From: an uncultured Porphyromonadaceae bacterium
GTDB lineage: Bacteria > Bacteroidota > Bacteroidia > Bacteroidales > Muribaculaceae
Direction: 5' to 3'
Assembly: GCA_947174235.1 (NCBI GenBank)
Contig: CAMWID010000014.1
Coordinates: 1 to 52,354 of the forward strand
DNA length: 52,354 nt
Shown here: positions 35,167 to 43,873 of the stretch, piece by piece
How positions within the stretch are numbered: position 1 is the first letter of the stretch
Layout: every line of letters starts with the position of its first letter
The notes under the pieces: generated by a model
Databases searched by the model: none
What the model was told of the DNA's origin: nothing
Seen by the model: the letters and a program-made list of their open reading frames with translations, nothing else
Translations under genes and position numbers: made by a program

Positions 35167-36497
35167 AAATTGTAATTGCCGGAGCGGGAGAGGTGGGCAC
35201 CCACCTCGCGAAACTACTGTCAAACGAAGATCAGGACATTATTCTGCTCGACAGTGATCAGGCTCGTCTTGACGTCATCAATGACAATTATAATCTGATG
35301 ACATGGAACGGCTCTACATCTTCGTTTGAGACATTGCGGGATGTCGGTATCGATAATACCGACCTATACATCGCCGTGACACCGTATGAGACACGCAACA
35401 TAACCTCTTGCGCGATAGCAAAAAAACTCGGGGCTAAGAAAACTGTGGCAAGGATAGACAACCATGAGTTTCTTGACCCACGCAACGGATCAATCCTTCG
35501 TGAAGTGGGCGCAGACTTCCTCATTTATCCTGAAGACCTTGCCGCCGACGAGATTCATCTCGCCCTCGCACACAACTGGGCGAGATATTGGGGAGAGCTC
35601 CACGGAGGCAACCTACTGTTGATAGGGGTTAAACTCAGAAAAGAGTCGCCCCTTATAAATTGCAAGCTCAAGGATCTTCCTGTCAAAGACCATAATTTCC
35701 ACGTCGCGGCGATAAAACGCAACAACGAGACCATCATACCGGGCGGCAACGATGAGATAGAATACGATGACATCGTATATTTTATCACTACCCCGCCCTA
35801 TGTGCAGGAAGTCCGCGATCTTTGTGGCAAAAAGAAAAGAGTGATAAAGAAGGCTCTTATAATGGGGGGAAGCCGGATTGCAAGACGATTCGCCAAACGC
35901 TTTCACGACAAATATCACATCAAGATAATCGACAATGACCGCGAGAACTGCGAATACATGGCTACCGCGTTGCCTGACTGCGAGATAGTGCTAGGCGACG
36001 GAAGAGACATCGAAGTGCTGCGTGAGAATAATATTTACCAATATGACGCTTTTCTCGCGCTGACCGATTATTCGGAGACAAATATTCTTTCCTGTCTTTC
36101 AGCAAAAGAATTCGGGGTTCCGAAAACTATAGCCGATGTGGAAAACCTGCAATTCGTCAGTCAGGCTGAAAACTTGAACATAGGCACTATAATCAACAAG
36201 AAACTGCTGGCGTCAAGCCATATTTTCAAGATATTGCTCGATGCAGACGAAAGCAACGCCAAATGTCTCGCTCTTGCGGGAGCCGAAGTGGCGGAAATGA
36301 TAGTACGCCCCGGCGCCAAGATAACGAAAGCACCGGTAAAAGACCTGCATCTCCCTTTCGGAATGACATTGGCGGCGATGGTCCGCGACAACGTTTGTAT
36401 GCTTGTGGGCGGCAACAGCCATATCGAGGCGGGAGATTACGTAGTGGTATTCTGTCTTAACGGCACCATAAGCAAGATTGAAAAATGGTTTAATTAA
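35163..36497 (+). CDS. trkA: Trk potassium uptake regulatory subunit TrkA
   Basis: This 444-residue cytoplasmic NAD-binding protein gates the TrkH channel. Two RCK modules are visible. The first begins MKIVIAGAGEVGTHLAKLLSNE with a DSD acidic switch near residue 31. The second begins near KKALIMGGSRIARRFAKRF (about 233-251). Each is followed by a TrkA-C domain (LLIGVKLRKESPLINCKL; MIVRPGAKITKAPVKDL). It overlaps dxs by 4 bp and trkH by 1 bp (TAATG), so the three genes are coupled. Confidence 0.95.
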   Translation: MKIVIAGAGEVGTHLAKLLSNEDQDIILLDSDQARLDVINDNYNLMTWNGSTSSFETLRDVGIDNTDLYIAVTPYETRNITSCAIAKKLGAKKTVARIDNHEFLDPRNGSILREVGADFLIYPEDLAADEIHLALAHNWARYWGELHGGNLLLIGVKLRKESPLINCKLKDLPVKDHNFHVAAIKRNNETIIPGGNDEIEYDDIVYFITTPPYVQEVRDLCGKKKRVIKKALIMGGSRIARRFAKRFHDKYHIKIIDNDRENCEYMATALPDCEIVLGDGRDIEVLRENNIYQYDAFLALTDYSETNILSCLSAKEFGVPKTIADVENLQFVSQAENLNIGTIINKKLLASSHIFKILLDADESNAKCLALAGAEVAEMIVRPGAKITKAPVKDLHLPFGMTLAAMVRDNVCMLVGGNSHIEAGDYVVVFCLNGTISKIEKWFN

Positions 36498-37972
36498 TGG
36501 CGTTTAAACAACACAAGGGGTATCTGAATGTAAATATGCTGCTTCGTGTGATCGGCTGGCTGCTGATGATCGAGGCGGGGTTCATGGCGTTTCCATGCAT
36601 CGTGGGCCTGATTTATGGAGAACACAGCACCCTGCAGTTCCTGCTGTGTATGGGTGTCACCGTGGGATGCGGCATGGGTATGGTCAGTCTGCGCCCCAAG
36701 AGCCGCGAGATGGGGAAAAGGGAGGCGATCGTGCTCACGGGTCTCACGTGGGTGATACTTTCCCTGTTCGGGATGCTCCCTTTCATAACCTGCCATCCCA
36801 ACCTGTCGGTGACTGACGCGTTTTTTGAGACGATGAGCGGATTCACGACAACAGGCGCCACTGTCCTCAATTCTCTTGACGGAGTCCCTCATTCCATCCT
36901 GTTGTGGAGATGTATAGTCCAATGGATCGGAGGACTCGGAATAATTCTGTTTACTCTCGCCGTGGTGCCTATGCTCAATTACCAGGGAGGCATGCAGCTT
37001 TTCAACGCAGAAGTCACAGGAATCACACATGATAAGTTGCGCCCTCGTGTCAGCTTCACGGCACAAAGTCTGTGGCTGATATACATAAGCCTGACTACAT
37101 TGCTAATCATTTTGCTGTCTCTGTCGGAAATGTCGGTTTTCGATGCGTTCTGCTACGGACTGTCGACAATGTCTACGGGAGGATTTTCAAACAGCGATAT
37201 GTCTGTCACCGAGATGGGGAATATCTACATCAAAAGTATCCTCATGTTTTTCATGTTTTTAGGAGGAGTGAACTTTGCTATCATATACAAAATGGTATGC
37301 GGCAAATTCAAGTCAGCATTCAAGAATGATGTCCTGAGATGGTATCTCGCTATCATCTTCATCTGCTATGCCGTGCTCACTGTCAACGTTATCGCCCGCG
37401 GACTTGCAAAAGATGTGGAGGATGTCACTATTGATCCGCTTTTTCAGGCTGTGTCGATACTTACATCCACAGGACTCACGGAGCCAGATTTCGCAGACTG
37501 GGGACCCCTCGCGGTCATCGTGCTTATAATAATGATGGTCATGGGATCTTGCGCAGGAAGCACTTCCGGAGGCGCGAAGATCGACAGGTTTATTGTATTG
37601 TTCAAATTCATAAAGAACGAGTTCTACAAGATGATGCATCCCAGCGCCGTCACCACAGTCTGCATCAACGGCAAAGGCACCCCCTCAGCCGTAGTACAAA
37701 AGACTCTGGCATTCCTGTTTGTATATATCTTGGTCATTATTGTGGGTGGCACCGTTCTCGTATTGATGGATTTGCCATTGAAAGACAGCTTTTTCATTTG
37801 TCTTTCAGCCATATCAAACACGGGTCTCGGAACAGATATAACAGGAATCGAAGGGAATTTCGCGTTCATTCCTGACGGAGCCAAATGGCTTCTCGCGTTC
37901 ATTATGCTTGTCGGACGTCTTGAGCTTTTCACAATCCTATTGTTGTTCGTGCCATCTTTCTGGAGAAAATAA
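36497..37972 (+). CDS. trkH: Trk potassium uptake channel TrkH
   Basis: The 491-residue inner-membrane protein has the four-repeat pore architecture of TrkH/KtrB: FFETMSGFTTTGATVL, FCYGLSTMSTGGFSN, AVSILTSTGLTEPDF and CLSAISNTGLGTDI carry the selectivity-filter glycines. It imports potassium together with TrkA. Length is normal. It starts at the base shared with the trkA stop. The 145 bp downstream contain no gene; only a weak 7-bp hairpin (37973-37979 with 37992-37998) is visible. Confidence 0.95.
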   Translation: MAFKQHKGYLNVNMLLRVIGWLLMIEAGFMAFPCIVGLIYGEHSTLQFLLCMGVTVGCGMGMVSLRPKSREMGKREAIVLTGLTWVILSLFGMLPFITCHPNLSVTDAFFETMSGFTTTGATVLNSLDGVPHSILLWRCIVQWIGGLGIILFTLAVVPMLNYQGGMQLFNAEVTGITHDKLRPRVSFTAQSLWLIYISLTTLLIILLSLSEMSVFDAFCYGLSTMSTGGFSNSDMSVTEMGNIYIKSILMFFMFLGGVNFAIIYKMVCGKFKSAFKNDVLRWYLAIIFICYAVLTVNVIARGLAKDVEDVTIDPLFQAVSILTSTGLTEPDFADWGPLAVIVLIIMMVMGSCAGSTSGGAKIDRFIVLFKFIKNEFYKMMHPSAVTTVCINGKGTPSAVVQKTLAFLFVYILVIIVGGTVLVLMDLPLKDSFFICLSAISNTGLGTDITGIEGNFAFIPDGAKWLLAFIMLVGRLELFTILLLFVPSFWRK

Positions 37973-38117
37973 ATTGAAAGAGATAGGGGATTTTCAATAT
38001 ATGACTCTCTTATATTATGAGACCGTATTATGAGTCCGCGTCATCATGTATACAACTTCAATATCTATCTGACACGATGAAAACACGGTTTAATCTTTTC
38101 AACAGAATCTATAAAAG

Positions 38118-38690
38118 ATGAAACGAATCTACCTTATCCCAATTCTTGCTTTGCAAATATTACCGCTACAGGCAAGACAACCTGAAAAGGGTTACAGAGG
38201 CTTCATTGAATGGAGCAACGACATGCGCCGTCCGGAATATTACTATTTTGGAAAAGAAACACAGATTTTCTCCGGTATTTCCACATCTCATGGCTATCAG
38301 ATCAATCCAGACTTATTTGTCGGCGCGGGGGTTGCTATAGAACTCCATAGCAACAACGGAACTCAGAATTGGCTTGTGCCATTGTTCGCCCAGATCAGGA
38401 CCGACCGGAAGTGGGGAGATTTCACACCATTCGGAGACCTACGCGTGGGATATAGCGCAGTTTCAGGATCCGATAGAGGATTCTTCCTCTCCCCTTCTAT
38501 CGGCTACCGATTCAACTGGGGCAGAAAAGCCGGACTCAATATCGGATTGGGGTGGACTATGAAGACGTATCGCGACATGCAATACTCCCTCGTGTATGAC
38601 GAAGTGAACAATACCACAAATTTTATTGAAAACGGCAAAACGAATTATACATCCAATTATCTTACTTTGAGAATCGGTTTTGATTTTTGA
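38118..38690 (+). CDS. Small outer-membrane beta-barrel protein, unknown function
   Basis: The 190-residue product has a signal peptide (about 1-19, ending LQARQ) and a beta-rich body with alternating aromatic residues and glycines. These include FVGAGVAIELHS, LVPLFAQIRTDRKWGDFTPFGDLRVGY and LSPSIGYRFNWGRKAGLNIGLGW. It ends in Phe (LTLRIGFDF), the usual last residue of a barrel strand recognised by the Bam machinery. Eight strands would fit the length. A strong terminator follows at 38731-38768, and the gene is probably transcribed alone. No specific family is recognised. Confidence 0.75.
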   Translation: MKRIYLIPILALQILPLQARQPEKGYRGFIEWSNDMRRPEYYYFGKETQIFSGISTSHGYQINPDLFVGAGVAIELHSNNGTQNWLVPLFAQIRTDRKWGDFTPFGDLRVGYSAVSGSDRGFFLSPSIGYRFNWGRKAGLNIGLGWTMKTYRDMQYSLVYDEVNNTTNFIENGKTNYTSNYLTLRIGFDF

Positions 38691-38730
38691 TAGCGTTCCA
38701 GAACTCTGCTATCGTCACATATCATGATCT

Positions 38731-38772
38731 ACGGAGCCGGGCTACTTATGAAAATATCCCGGCTCCGTATTT
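38731..38772. terminator. Bidirectional terminator between converging genes
   Basis: A perfect 11-bp stem (38731-38741 with 38758-38768, 16-nt loop) is followed by ATTTTT on the plus strand. It ends the barrel-protein transcript and can also serve the converging DUF4249 gene. Confidence 0.85.
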
Positions 38773-38782
38773 TTCTACAATG

Positions 38783-39871
38783 TCACTGCATGTCGTTTAT
38801 TATTTCTTCAAGAGATAGTCTGTAGCTGCATTTTGTAGCGGCGGCGACCACACCCGCCCCTGTCGACACATTGCTGGCTGTAAATACCGGATCCGCGAGA
38901 CCTATACTGCCCAGCGAGCCCACGATACCGTCATTGGCGGCCCAGATGGATATCACATGGCGATAATAGCTTGAAGATATTGAATACAAATCAAGGCTGA
39001 CATAACCCTTTCCCAATTCAGGACCGGTGTCTTGGTTCCGTATGTAGTATTCAAGATCTTCAAGGCGGATATGAAGCGGATACCTTTTCCCGGAGATCTG
39101 CCTGTCTGAAAACAAAGAATATCCGCTCGTTTCTCCTAAAGCATGATCCAATGCCGACACATGCTCGGTAAACAAAGGCTCTTCCGAGACATCCGCGAAT
39201 GTCACACTTTCAACGGATCGGATGCTTTCATCGTCAGATTCGTAAACATACCCGCTTGATGAGGTTTTAAACATATAATAATTGACTGATTCTGACGGGT
39301 CTTCAAACCATGCGGAAATGTTCAGATTCATACCGTATGTCATAGTGGAGGTTGTGACAGATTCCGAATAATTGCTCACAGTATATTCCACTGTATCGAT
39401 TTCCACCTTTTCCGGCACGATCACCTCAGCACTGGCACTTCCATATTCCGCAGATTCCGCCTCAAGACGTAAACGGTCGCCACTTTTGGGGATATAATCA
39501 GCCTGATAATACACATAACCGGTCATTATCCAGGGATAATCGGCATTCCAAAGATAGTCTGAGACGTAAGATTCCAACCTTAAAGTCTCTTCATATTCGT
39601 CATTGACATAAAGTCTGACCACCCCGTCTCTCACAAGAATAGCAGGATTATATTCGGAACTCGGATGTGGAGAAGCTACTTCTATTATTTTAGAATCTGT
39701 CCACGCCCACGTATGGGTCAGGGAGACCTTTATGCTGTCTCCTTCCGTTATCAGAGAAGACATGCAAAGCACAGGATCACTTTGGATTCCGGGATCAAAA
39801 TCCGTAAAACATGAAGTGACCAATATTGAAAGGAGAAGAGGAAGTATGTATTTTCTTATAAAACGTCGCAT
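38783..39871 (-). CDS. DUF4249 lipoprotein paired with a TonB receptor
   Basis: The 362-residue product has a lipoprotein signal peptide (hydrophobic run ending LLSILVTSCFTD, lipobox Cys near 20). A DUF4249-type beta-sandwich body follows: LITEGDSIKVSLTHTWAW, VRDGVVRLYVNDEYEE, YYQADYIPKSGDRLRLEAES and AEVIVPEKVEIDTVEY. DUF4249 proteins occur next to TonB receptors and are thought to be outer-membrane partners of unknown ligand. I chose the ATG at 39871 because the signal peptide begins there; a start five codons earlier (39886) would overlap the receptor stop and is also possible. The longest frame adds 27 residues without signal-like character. Confidence 0.85.
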   Translation of the reverse strand: MRRFIRKYILPLLLSILVTSCFTDFDPGIQSDPVLCMSSLITEGDSIKVSLTHTWAWTDSKIIEVASPHPSSEYNPAILVRDGVVRLYVNDEYEETLRLESYVSDYLWNADYPWIMTGYVYYQADYIPKSGDRLRLEAESAEYGSASAEVIVPEKVEIDTVEYTVSNYSESVTTSTMTYGMNLNISAWFEDPSESVNYYMFKTSSSGYVYESDDESIRSVESVTFADVSEEPLFTEHVSALDHALGETSGYSLFSDRQISGKRYPLHIRLEDLEYYIRNQDTGPELGKGYVSLDLYSISSSYYRHVISIWAANDGIVGSLGSIGLADPVFTASNVSTGAGVVAAATKCSYRLSLEEIINDMQ

Positions 39872-39873
39872 AA

Positions 39874-42489
39874 TCAAAATATCCATGTATAAGAAACTGA
39901 CGGTATTATAGGCAAAAGTCTGATTTTTTTGAACACCGGATAAAATTCCCAATTATCGGACAAATTATTGTCACGGAGAACACCGATCGTATTCATGTTG
40001 CAATATGCGTTGTAGAGGCTGAAATTCCAATATCCCCGAGACGTGCGTCTTGTAAATCCCAGATCCATCCTGTGATAGAAAGGCAGTCGGAAATTGTTGA
40101 TGTCTGTCGCGAGGATCATATCATAATGCCACGGACCGAGCCCCGGATCCACCCAGCATTGGGTCGGCAATGTTATCCGGTTGCCGCTCATTCCTGTCCA
40201 TGACACATTCATGTCCCATTTATCGTTAATCTTCCAGTTTACCATAACATTGATTTTATGACGGTTGTCAAAACGGGCGGGAAACTTTTTCCCATGGTTC
40301 TTGTCCGGATATTGCCTGTCTGCCCATAGAAGGGAATACGCGATATGTCCGCTGATATTACCAAACTCTTTTGCAACTTTGAAATCCAGACCTTTGGCAG
40401 TCCCTTTTCCGATCGCCATCTTTTCACTCCAGGCGATATCCGGCGGAAGCAGATAGTATTCATCGGCATATTCCATGATGTTGTCCATCCATTTCCAATA
40501 TCCTTCCAGTGAAAATGTAAGCGATGTCATTGGTGAATAGTATACCCCGGCAGCTATTTTATCTGCCGTCTGCGGCTTCTGCGAACCGATAATGGGTATC
40601 CATTGGTCCGTGGGAAGCGAGATTGAACTTTGAATCAGTTGATGCACATACTGCACCGTTCGTGAATATCCACCCTTCACAGCCCATCCGTCTGCCACAT
40701 TCCATCTGAATGACATCCTCGGCGACAGACCCTGATGAGCGTTGCCTTCTATATTGAAAAAGCTGTAATGCAACCCGTAATCAAGCCTCATCTTATCCGA
40801 CAGCTGCCAGTCGCCGCTGACATACGCATTCACCTCATCGGCATGATAAGCCGTGACCTTGTCTGCCATAGTCTCCCTGATGCTTTCCGACGCTATCACA
40901 CGTCTGTCGCGGAATGGCAGGAAACTGTGACGCGTGTACGAGGCGCCGAAATTGACTGTATGGCAGTCATGCACCCGCCAGTCGAAATCTCCCTTAAAAA
41001 TCCAGTCGTTGATATTATTGTCTGAATTGACTTCAGAATATGTAAAGAATTTCTTATCTCCCCCTTCTTGTTCGCCATCTTCCTCGGCATGTTTGAGTTT
41101 TGACATATAGCGGGTATATGCGGCGGTAAACTCTCCGAAAAGCTTCGGAGACACCACATAATTCCATCCTGCGGAAACCACGAGATTTCCCCATTTAAGG
41201 TCATTCTTGAAAAAATCGTAATAGCCGTCCGAGTCTACCGATGAACTCGACTGTTTGACATATAGATAATCTTCTCCAAAATACAGCATCGCATGAATAC
41301 TGCTGCGTTCGGAAAACCGATGTTTCACCTTGGCATTGAAATCTGTAAAAGCCAATCCGACGCTATATTTTTCATCTTTTGAAAATGAATTGAATATGGC
41401 ACATGCAGGAAGAGTCAGCACATCAAACCACGATCTCCGCAATGCCACTGAATAAGAGGTATGTCCCTTCCATATGGGACCGTCAATACTGAAAGCGCCG
41501 GAAGTTAAACCGAGTTTCACGGAGCCGTGGTGCTCTTCAAGAGAACCGTCTTTCGTGTGCACGTCCATGAATGATGACAGGCGCCCGTCATATTTGGCAG
41601 GGAACGTGGATTTATGGAAATCCACATTCCTTATAGCCTCCGTATTGAATGCGGAAAACAATCCGCCGACATGATTCACCTGATAGAGGGGTATGTTGTC
41701 AAGCATGTAAAGATTTTCATCTGCGTTGCCACCGTGTACATACATCCCCGCCATACCTTCCACTCCGGCTGAGACGCCGGGTTCAAGCTGAAGGGTCTTG
41801 ATCACATCGCTCTCTCCGAATATGACCGGCGTGGAAGCGATCACACCCTTGTTCAGATTAAGCGCCCCTACGCTTGCCGATTCCATAGCCAAAGAATTGT
41901 TTCTGCTCCCGTGCACCACCAGCTCATCAAGCACTGCCCCGTCCGGATCCATCGAGAAATCTACAGTCTTGTTCGCAGTGAGTTTAAAAATTCCTGTGGA
42001 GACACACGCAAAACCCGGATATGTCACTTCAAGGCATGTTTCCCCTTCAGGTAATGTGATGGAATAAAAACCCATCACATTTGAGACCGCCGCCCTCCCT
42101 CCGGCTTTGACCACAGCCCCCACAAGAGCCTCGCCGCTGCCTGCCTCTTTTACAAAACCACTCACAGTGCTGCGTTTCTCCAGAGGACGCTCCTTTTTCA
42201 GCTCACGGAACAATGTCACGTTATTCCCCTTTATCTTATATCCTATTCCTGTCTGATAAAACATTTTGTCAAGAGCATCTGACAATGAGACCGAGCTGAC
42301 ATTGACTGATACTTTCATATTGTCAAGCAAGCCGGCGGGATAGACATAGTTTTTGCCGCTCTGCTTCATTATATCCATAAAAACCTTTTCGGCAGGACGA
42401 TTGACCGCCCGCACCGTAATGCCGCCGGCGATGGCGTGCGCCCCGCAAAAGACAGCGATGGAAAATGATAATAATAATTTTTTCTTCAT
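39874..42489 (-). CDS. TonB-dependent receptor with STN and carboxypeptidase-regulatory-like domains
   Basis: The 871-residue receptor has a signal peptide (about 1-22), then an STN (secretin/TonB N-terminal) domain (ITVRAVNRPAEKVFMDIMK through GIGYKIKGNNVTLFRE). A CarboxypepD_reg-like domain follows (SGFVKEAGSGEALVGAVVKAG), then the plug (GVEGMAGMYVHGGNADENLY, LDNIPLYQVNHVGGLFSAFN) and a barrel ending in PSVSYTWIF. STN domains often signal to an anti-sigma factor, but no FecR or ECF sigma gene is adjacent. It is followed by the DUF4249 gene with no gap. The start at 42489 (MKKKLLL) is preferred over one eight codons upstream, as the signal peptide begins there. Confidence 0.9.
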   Translation of the reverse strand: MKKKLLLSFSIAVFCGAHAIAGGITVRAVNRPAEKVFMDIMKQSGKNYVYPAGLLDNMKVSVNVSSVSLSDALDKMFYQTGIGYKIKGNNVTLFRELKKERPLEKRSTVSGFVKEAGSGEALVGAVVKAGGRAAVSNVMGFYSITLPEGETCLEVTYPGFACVSTGIFKLTANKTVDFSMDPDGAVLDELVVHGSRNNSLAMESASVGALNLNKGVIASTPVIFGESDVIKTLQLEPGVSAGVEGMAGMYVHGGNADENLYMLDNIPLYQVNHVGGLFSAFNTEAIRNVDFHKSTFPAKYDGRLSSFMDVHTKDGSLEEHHGSVKLGLTSGAFSIDGPIWKGHTSYSVALRRSWFDVLTLPACAIFNSFSKDEKYSVGLAFTDFNAKVKHRFSERSSIHAMLYFGEDYLYVKQSSSSVDSDGYYDFFKNDLKWGNLVVSAGWNYVVSPKLFGEFTAAYTRYMSKLKHAEEDGEQEGGDKKFFTYSEVNSDNNINDWIFKGDFDWRVHDCHTVNFGASYTRHSFLPFRDRRVIASESIRETMADKVTAYHADEVNAYVSGDWQLSDKMRLDYGLHYSFFNIEGNAHQGLSPRMSFRWNVADGWAVKGGYSRTVQYVHQLIQSSISLPTDQWIPIIGSQKPQTADKIAAGVYYSPMTSLTFSLEGYWKWMDNIMEYADEYYLLPPDIAWSEKMAIGKGTAKGLDFKVAKEFGNISGHIAYSLLWADRQYPDKNHGKKFPARFDNRHKINVMVNWKINDKWDMNVSWTGMSGNRITLPTQCWVDPGLGPWHYDMILATDINNFRLPFYHRMDLGFTRRTSRGYWNFSLYNAYCNMNTIGVLRDNNLSDNWEFYPVFKKIRLLPIIPSVSYTWIF

Positions 42490-42599
42490 AATGTAAGGTC
42501 TCGGCGTTGACACAAGATAAATCAGTCAGCCGTTACAGTATCAAGACAAGACATATCGGCAAATCCCCTATTGATTGTTACAAAAAATATATATTCGCA

Positions 42600-42634
42600 A
42601 AAGAGTGGAGACATTGATCACGTCCCCACTCTTT
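42600..42634 (-). terminator. Likely original terminator of the malic enzyme gene, now beyond the IS
   Basis: On the minus-strand RNA a 13-bp stem with one G-U pair (arms 42622-42634 and 42600-42612, 9-nt loop) is followed shortly by AT-rich sequence including TTTTTT. It lies between the IS and the receptor gene. The rest of 42490-42653 is the receptor's leader, with no convincing promoter match. Confidence 0.65.
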
Positions 42635-42650
42635 TACAGATTGCTTATAT

Positions 42651-42653
42651 TAA
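42651..42653. repeat. IS target-site duplication, left copy (TAA)
   Basis: TAA directly precedes the left inverted repeat and recurs directly after the right one at 43855-43857. The undisturbed site would read TATTAAGATT. Confidence 0.75.
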
Positions 42654-42701
42654 GGGGCGGTTACCCATATTTTGTTGCTGCTCTCGGCGGCCTATCTTCG
42701 A

Positions 42702-42769
42702 GCGATTTTTGCATGTAGCTGAGGGAGCGATGCCGCTGCATCGTGACCGAAGGTACATGCAAAAATCGC
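42702..42769. repeat. Left subterminal hairpin of the IS
   Basis: Perfect 16-bp arms (42702-42717, 42754-42769) enclose a loop with an inner 6-bp stem CGATGC/GCATCG (42728-42733, 42738-42743). The arms extend imperfectly outward toward 42688 and 42784. Confidence 0.85.
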
Positions 42770-42898
42770 CGGAGAGAGGCCGGTGTCCGGTATTATTCCT
42801 TACATTGTCAAGTGGTTGTTTACATAATGGTATGACATTTGGGCCGCTGTCTTCTGTGAGAGCGGAAGTATGTCAATGATGCCGACAAATTTGGTCTT

Positions 42899-43654
42899 TC
42901 AGCCTGCCTTTGACAATCTTGCGGCAATCATGGCGGCACAGTCGATCATTGCCATGCCACGTGCTGTACGGTGTAACGTCTCGTAGTTGCGGCACAGTCT
43001 GCGCCAGTGGTCAAACCAAGCAAATGTTCTCTCCACGACCCATCGCCCGGCACCTGGGACAAATCCTGTAGCCGGAATATTGGGTTTCACACATTCAATT
43101 GCTATGCCTATATTGGCGAGACTGTCTGCCAGAGACTTGCCGGAATATCCCTTGTCTGCCACGACATCTTGAATCCGGAGGCCTTCATGAATCAGCAGCT
43201 CAAACAGTTGCAACGCGCCCCTGCGGTCGTCGGCATTTGCGTTTGATACAACCGTAGTCAAGGGCAGGCCTTGTGAATCAACCACAATGTGACGTTTTAT
43301 ACCTTTCACCTTCTTGTGTCCGTCAATACCTTTGACAGAGCCGAATACCCCCCATTTGACACTCTGGCTGTCAACAAACACTTTTGTCAGATCCGTTCCT
43401 GATTTAAAGTGCATTATGCTGACAAGACGATCCGGAAGCCCGATGGACGTTATCTGCTGGAAGAAACGGTATACTCTCCACCACGGGGGATATTTATCCG
43501 GAAGCATGCGCCACTGACAGCCACTGCGCAGCAGATACAGCAGTCCGTCACTGAGTCTGAGGATATCCTGCCGGCTGCGGCGTCGCAACAGCCGCGGGAA
43601 ATATTTCAATACAATCCTGTAAATCAAACGAGTTATTCTCCTACTATATGACAT
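42899..43654 (-). CDS. IS5-family DDE transposase
   Basis: The 251-residue transposase has the IS5-type N-terminal domain (LSDGLLYLLRSGCQWRMLP, WWRVYRFFQQ) and the DDE triad: Asp in KVFVDSQSVK, Asp in VVADKGYSG and Glu in GRWVVERTFAWFDHWRRL. It also has the GIKRHIVVDSQGLPL segment common to the family. It is a single uninterrupted frame, so there is no programmed frameshift. The gene and both inverted repeats are intact, and the element could be active. Confidence 0.95.
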   Translation of the reverse strand: MSYSRRITRLIYRIVLKYFPRLLRRRSRQDILRLSDGLLYLLRSGCQWRMLPDKYPPWWRVYRFFQQITSIGLPDRLVSIMHFKSGTDLTKVFVDSQSVKWGVFGSVKGIDGHKKVKGIKRHIVVDSQGLPLTTVVSNANADDRRGALQLFELLIHEGLRIQDVVADKGYSGKSLADSLANIGIAIECVKPNIPATGFVPGAGRWVVERTFAWFDHWRRLCRNYETLHRTARGMAMIDCAAMIAARLSKAG

Positions 43655-43726
43655 ATTGAAGAAACTCGTCCGGATTCTTCTTATTGTAGATTGCTTCGTG
43701 CCTAATGAACGGAAATTACCTCACAC

Positions 43727-43819
43727 CGCAGATCATGGGCAAGGTAGGCACCGGTGCTCAGTCACGATGCAACCGCATCGCTCCTTCACACCGGCACCTA
43801 CCTTGCGCCATGATCTGCG
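43727..43819. repeat. Right subterminal hairpin of the IS
   Basis: Arms 43727-43756 and 43789-43819 match over about 30 bp with two single-base differences or bulges. The loop carries CGATGC-AACC-GCATCG (43765-43780), the same inner motif as the left hairpin. Confidence 0.88.
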
Positions 43820-43854
43820 ACCGTGAGCAGTAACAAAATATGGGTAACCGCCCC

Positions 43855-43857
43855 TAA
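43855..43857. repeat. IS target-site duplication, right copy (TAA)
   Basis: TAA directly after the right inverted repeat, matching the left copy. It lies 16 bp from the malic enzyme stop codon. Confidence 0.75.
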
Positions 43858-43873
43858 GATTCTTATGGTCGGA

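Larger units (their letters stand above)
42654..43854 (-). mobile_element. Complete IS5-family insertion sequence, 1201 bp
   Basis: The ends are 30-bp inverted repeats (42654-42683 and 43825-43854) that differ at one position and begin GGGGCGGTTACCC. A TAA duplication flanks the element. One transposase gene fills most of the interior. Between each terminal repeat and the gene lies a long-armed hairpin: left arms 42702-42717 and 42754-42769 (16 bp perfect), right arms 43727-43756 and 43789-43819 (about 30 bp, nearly perfect). Both loops contain CGATGC-4 nt-GCATCG. The 3-bp TNA duplication fits IS1031-like members of the family. The element appears intact. Confidence 0.93.
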
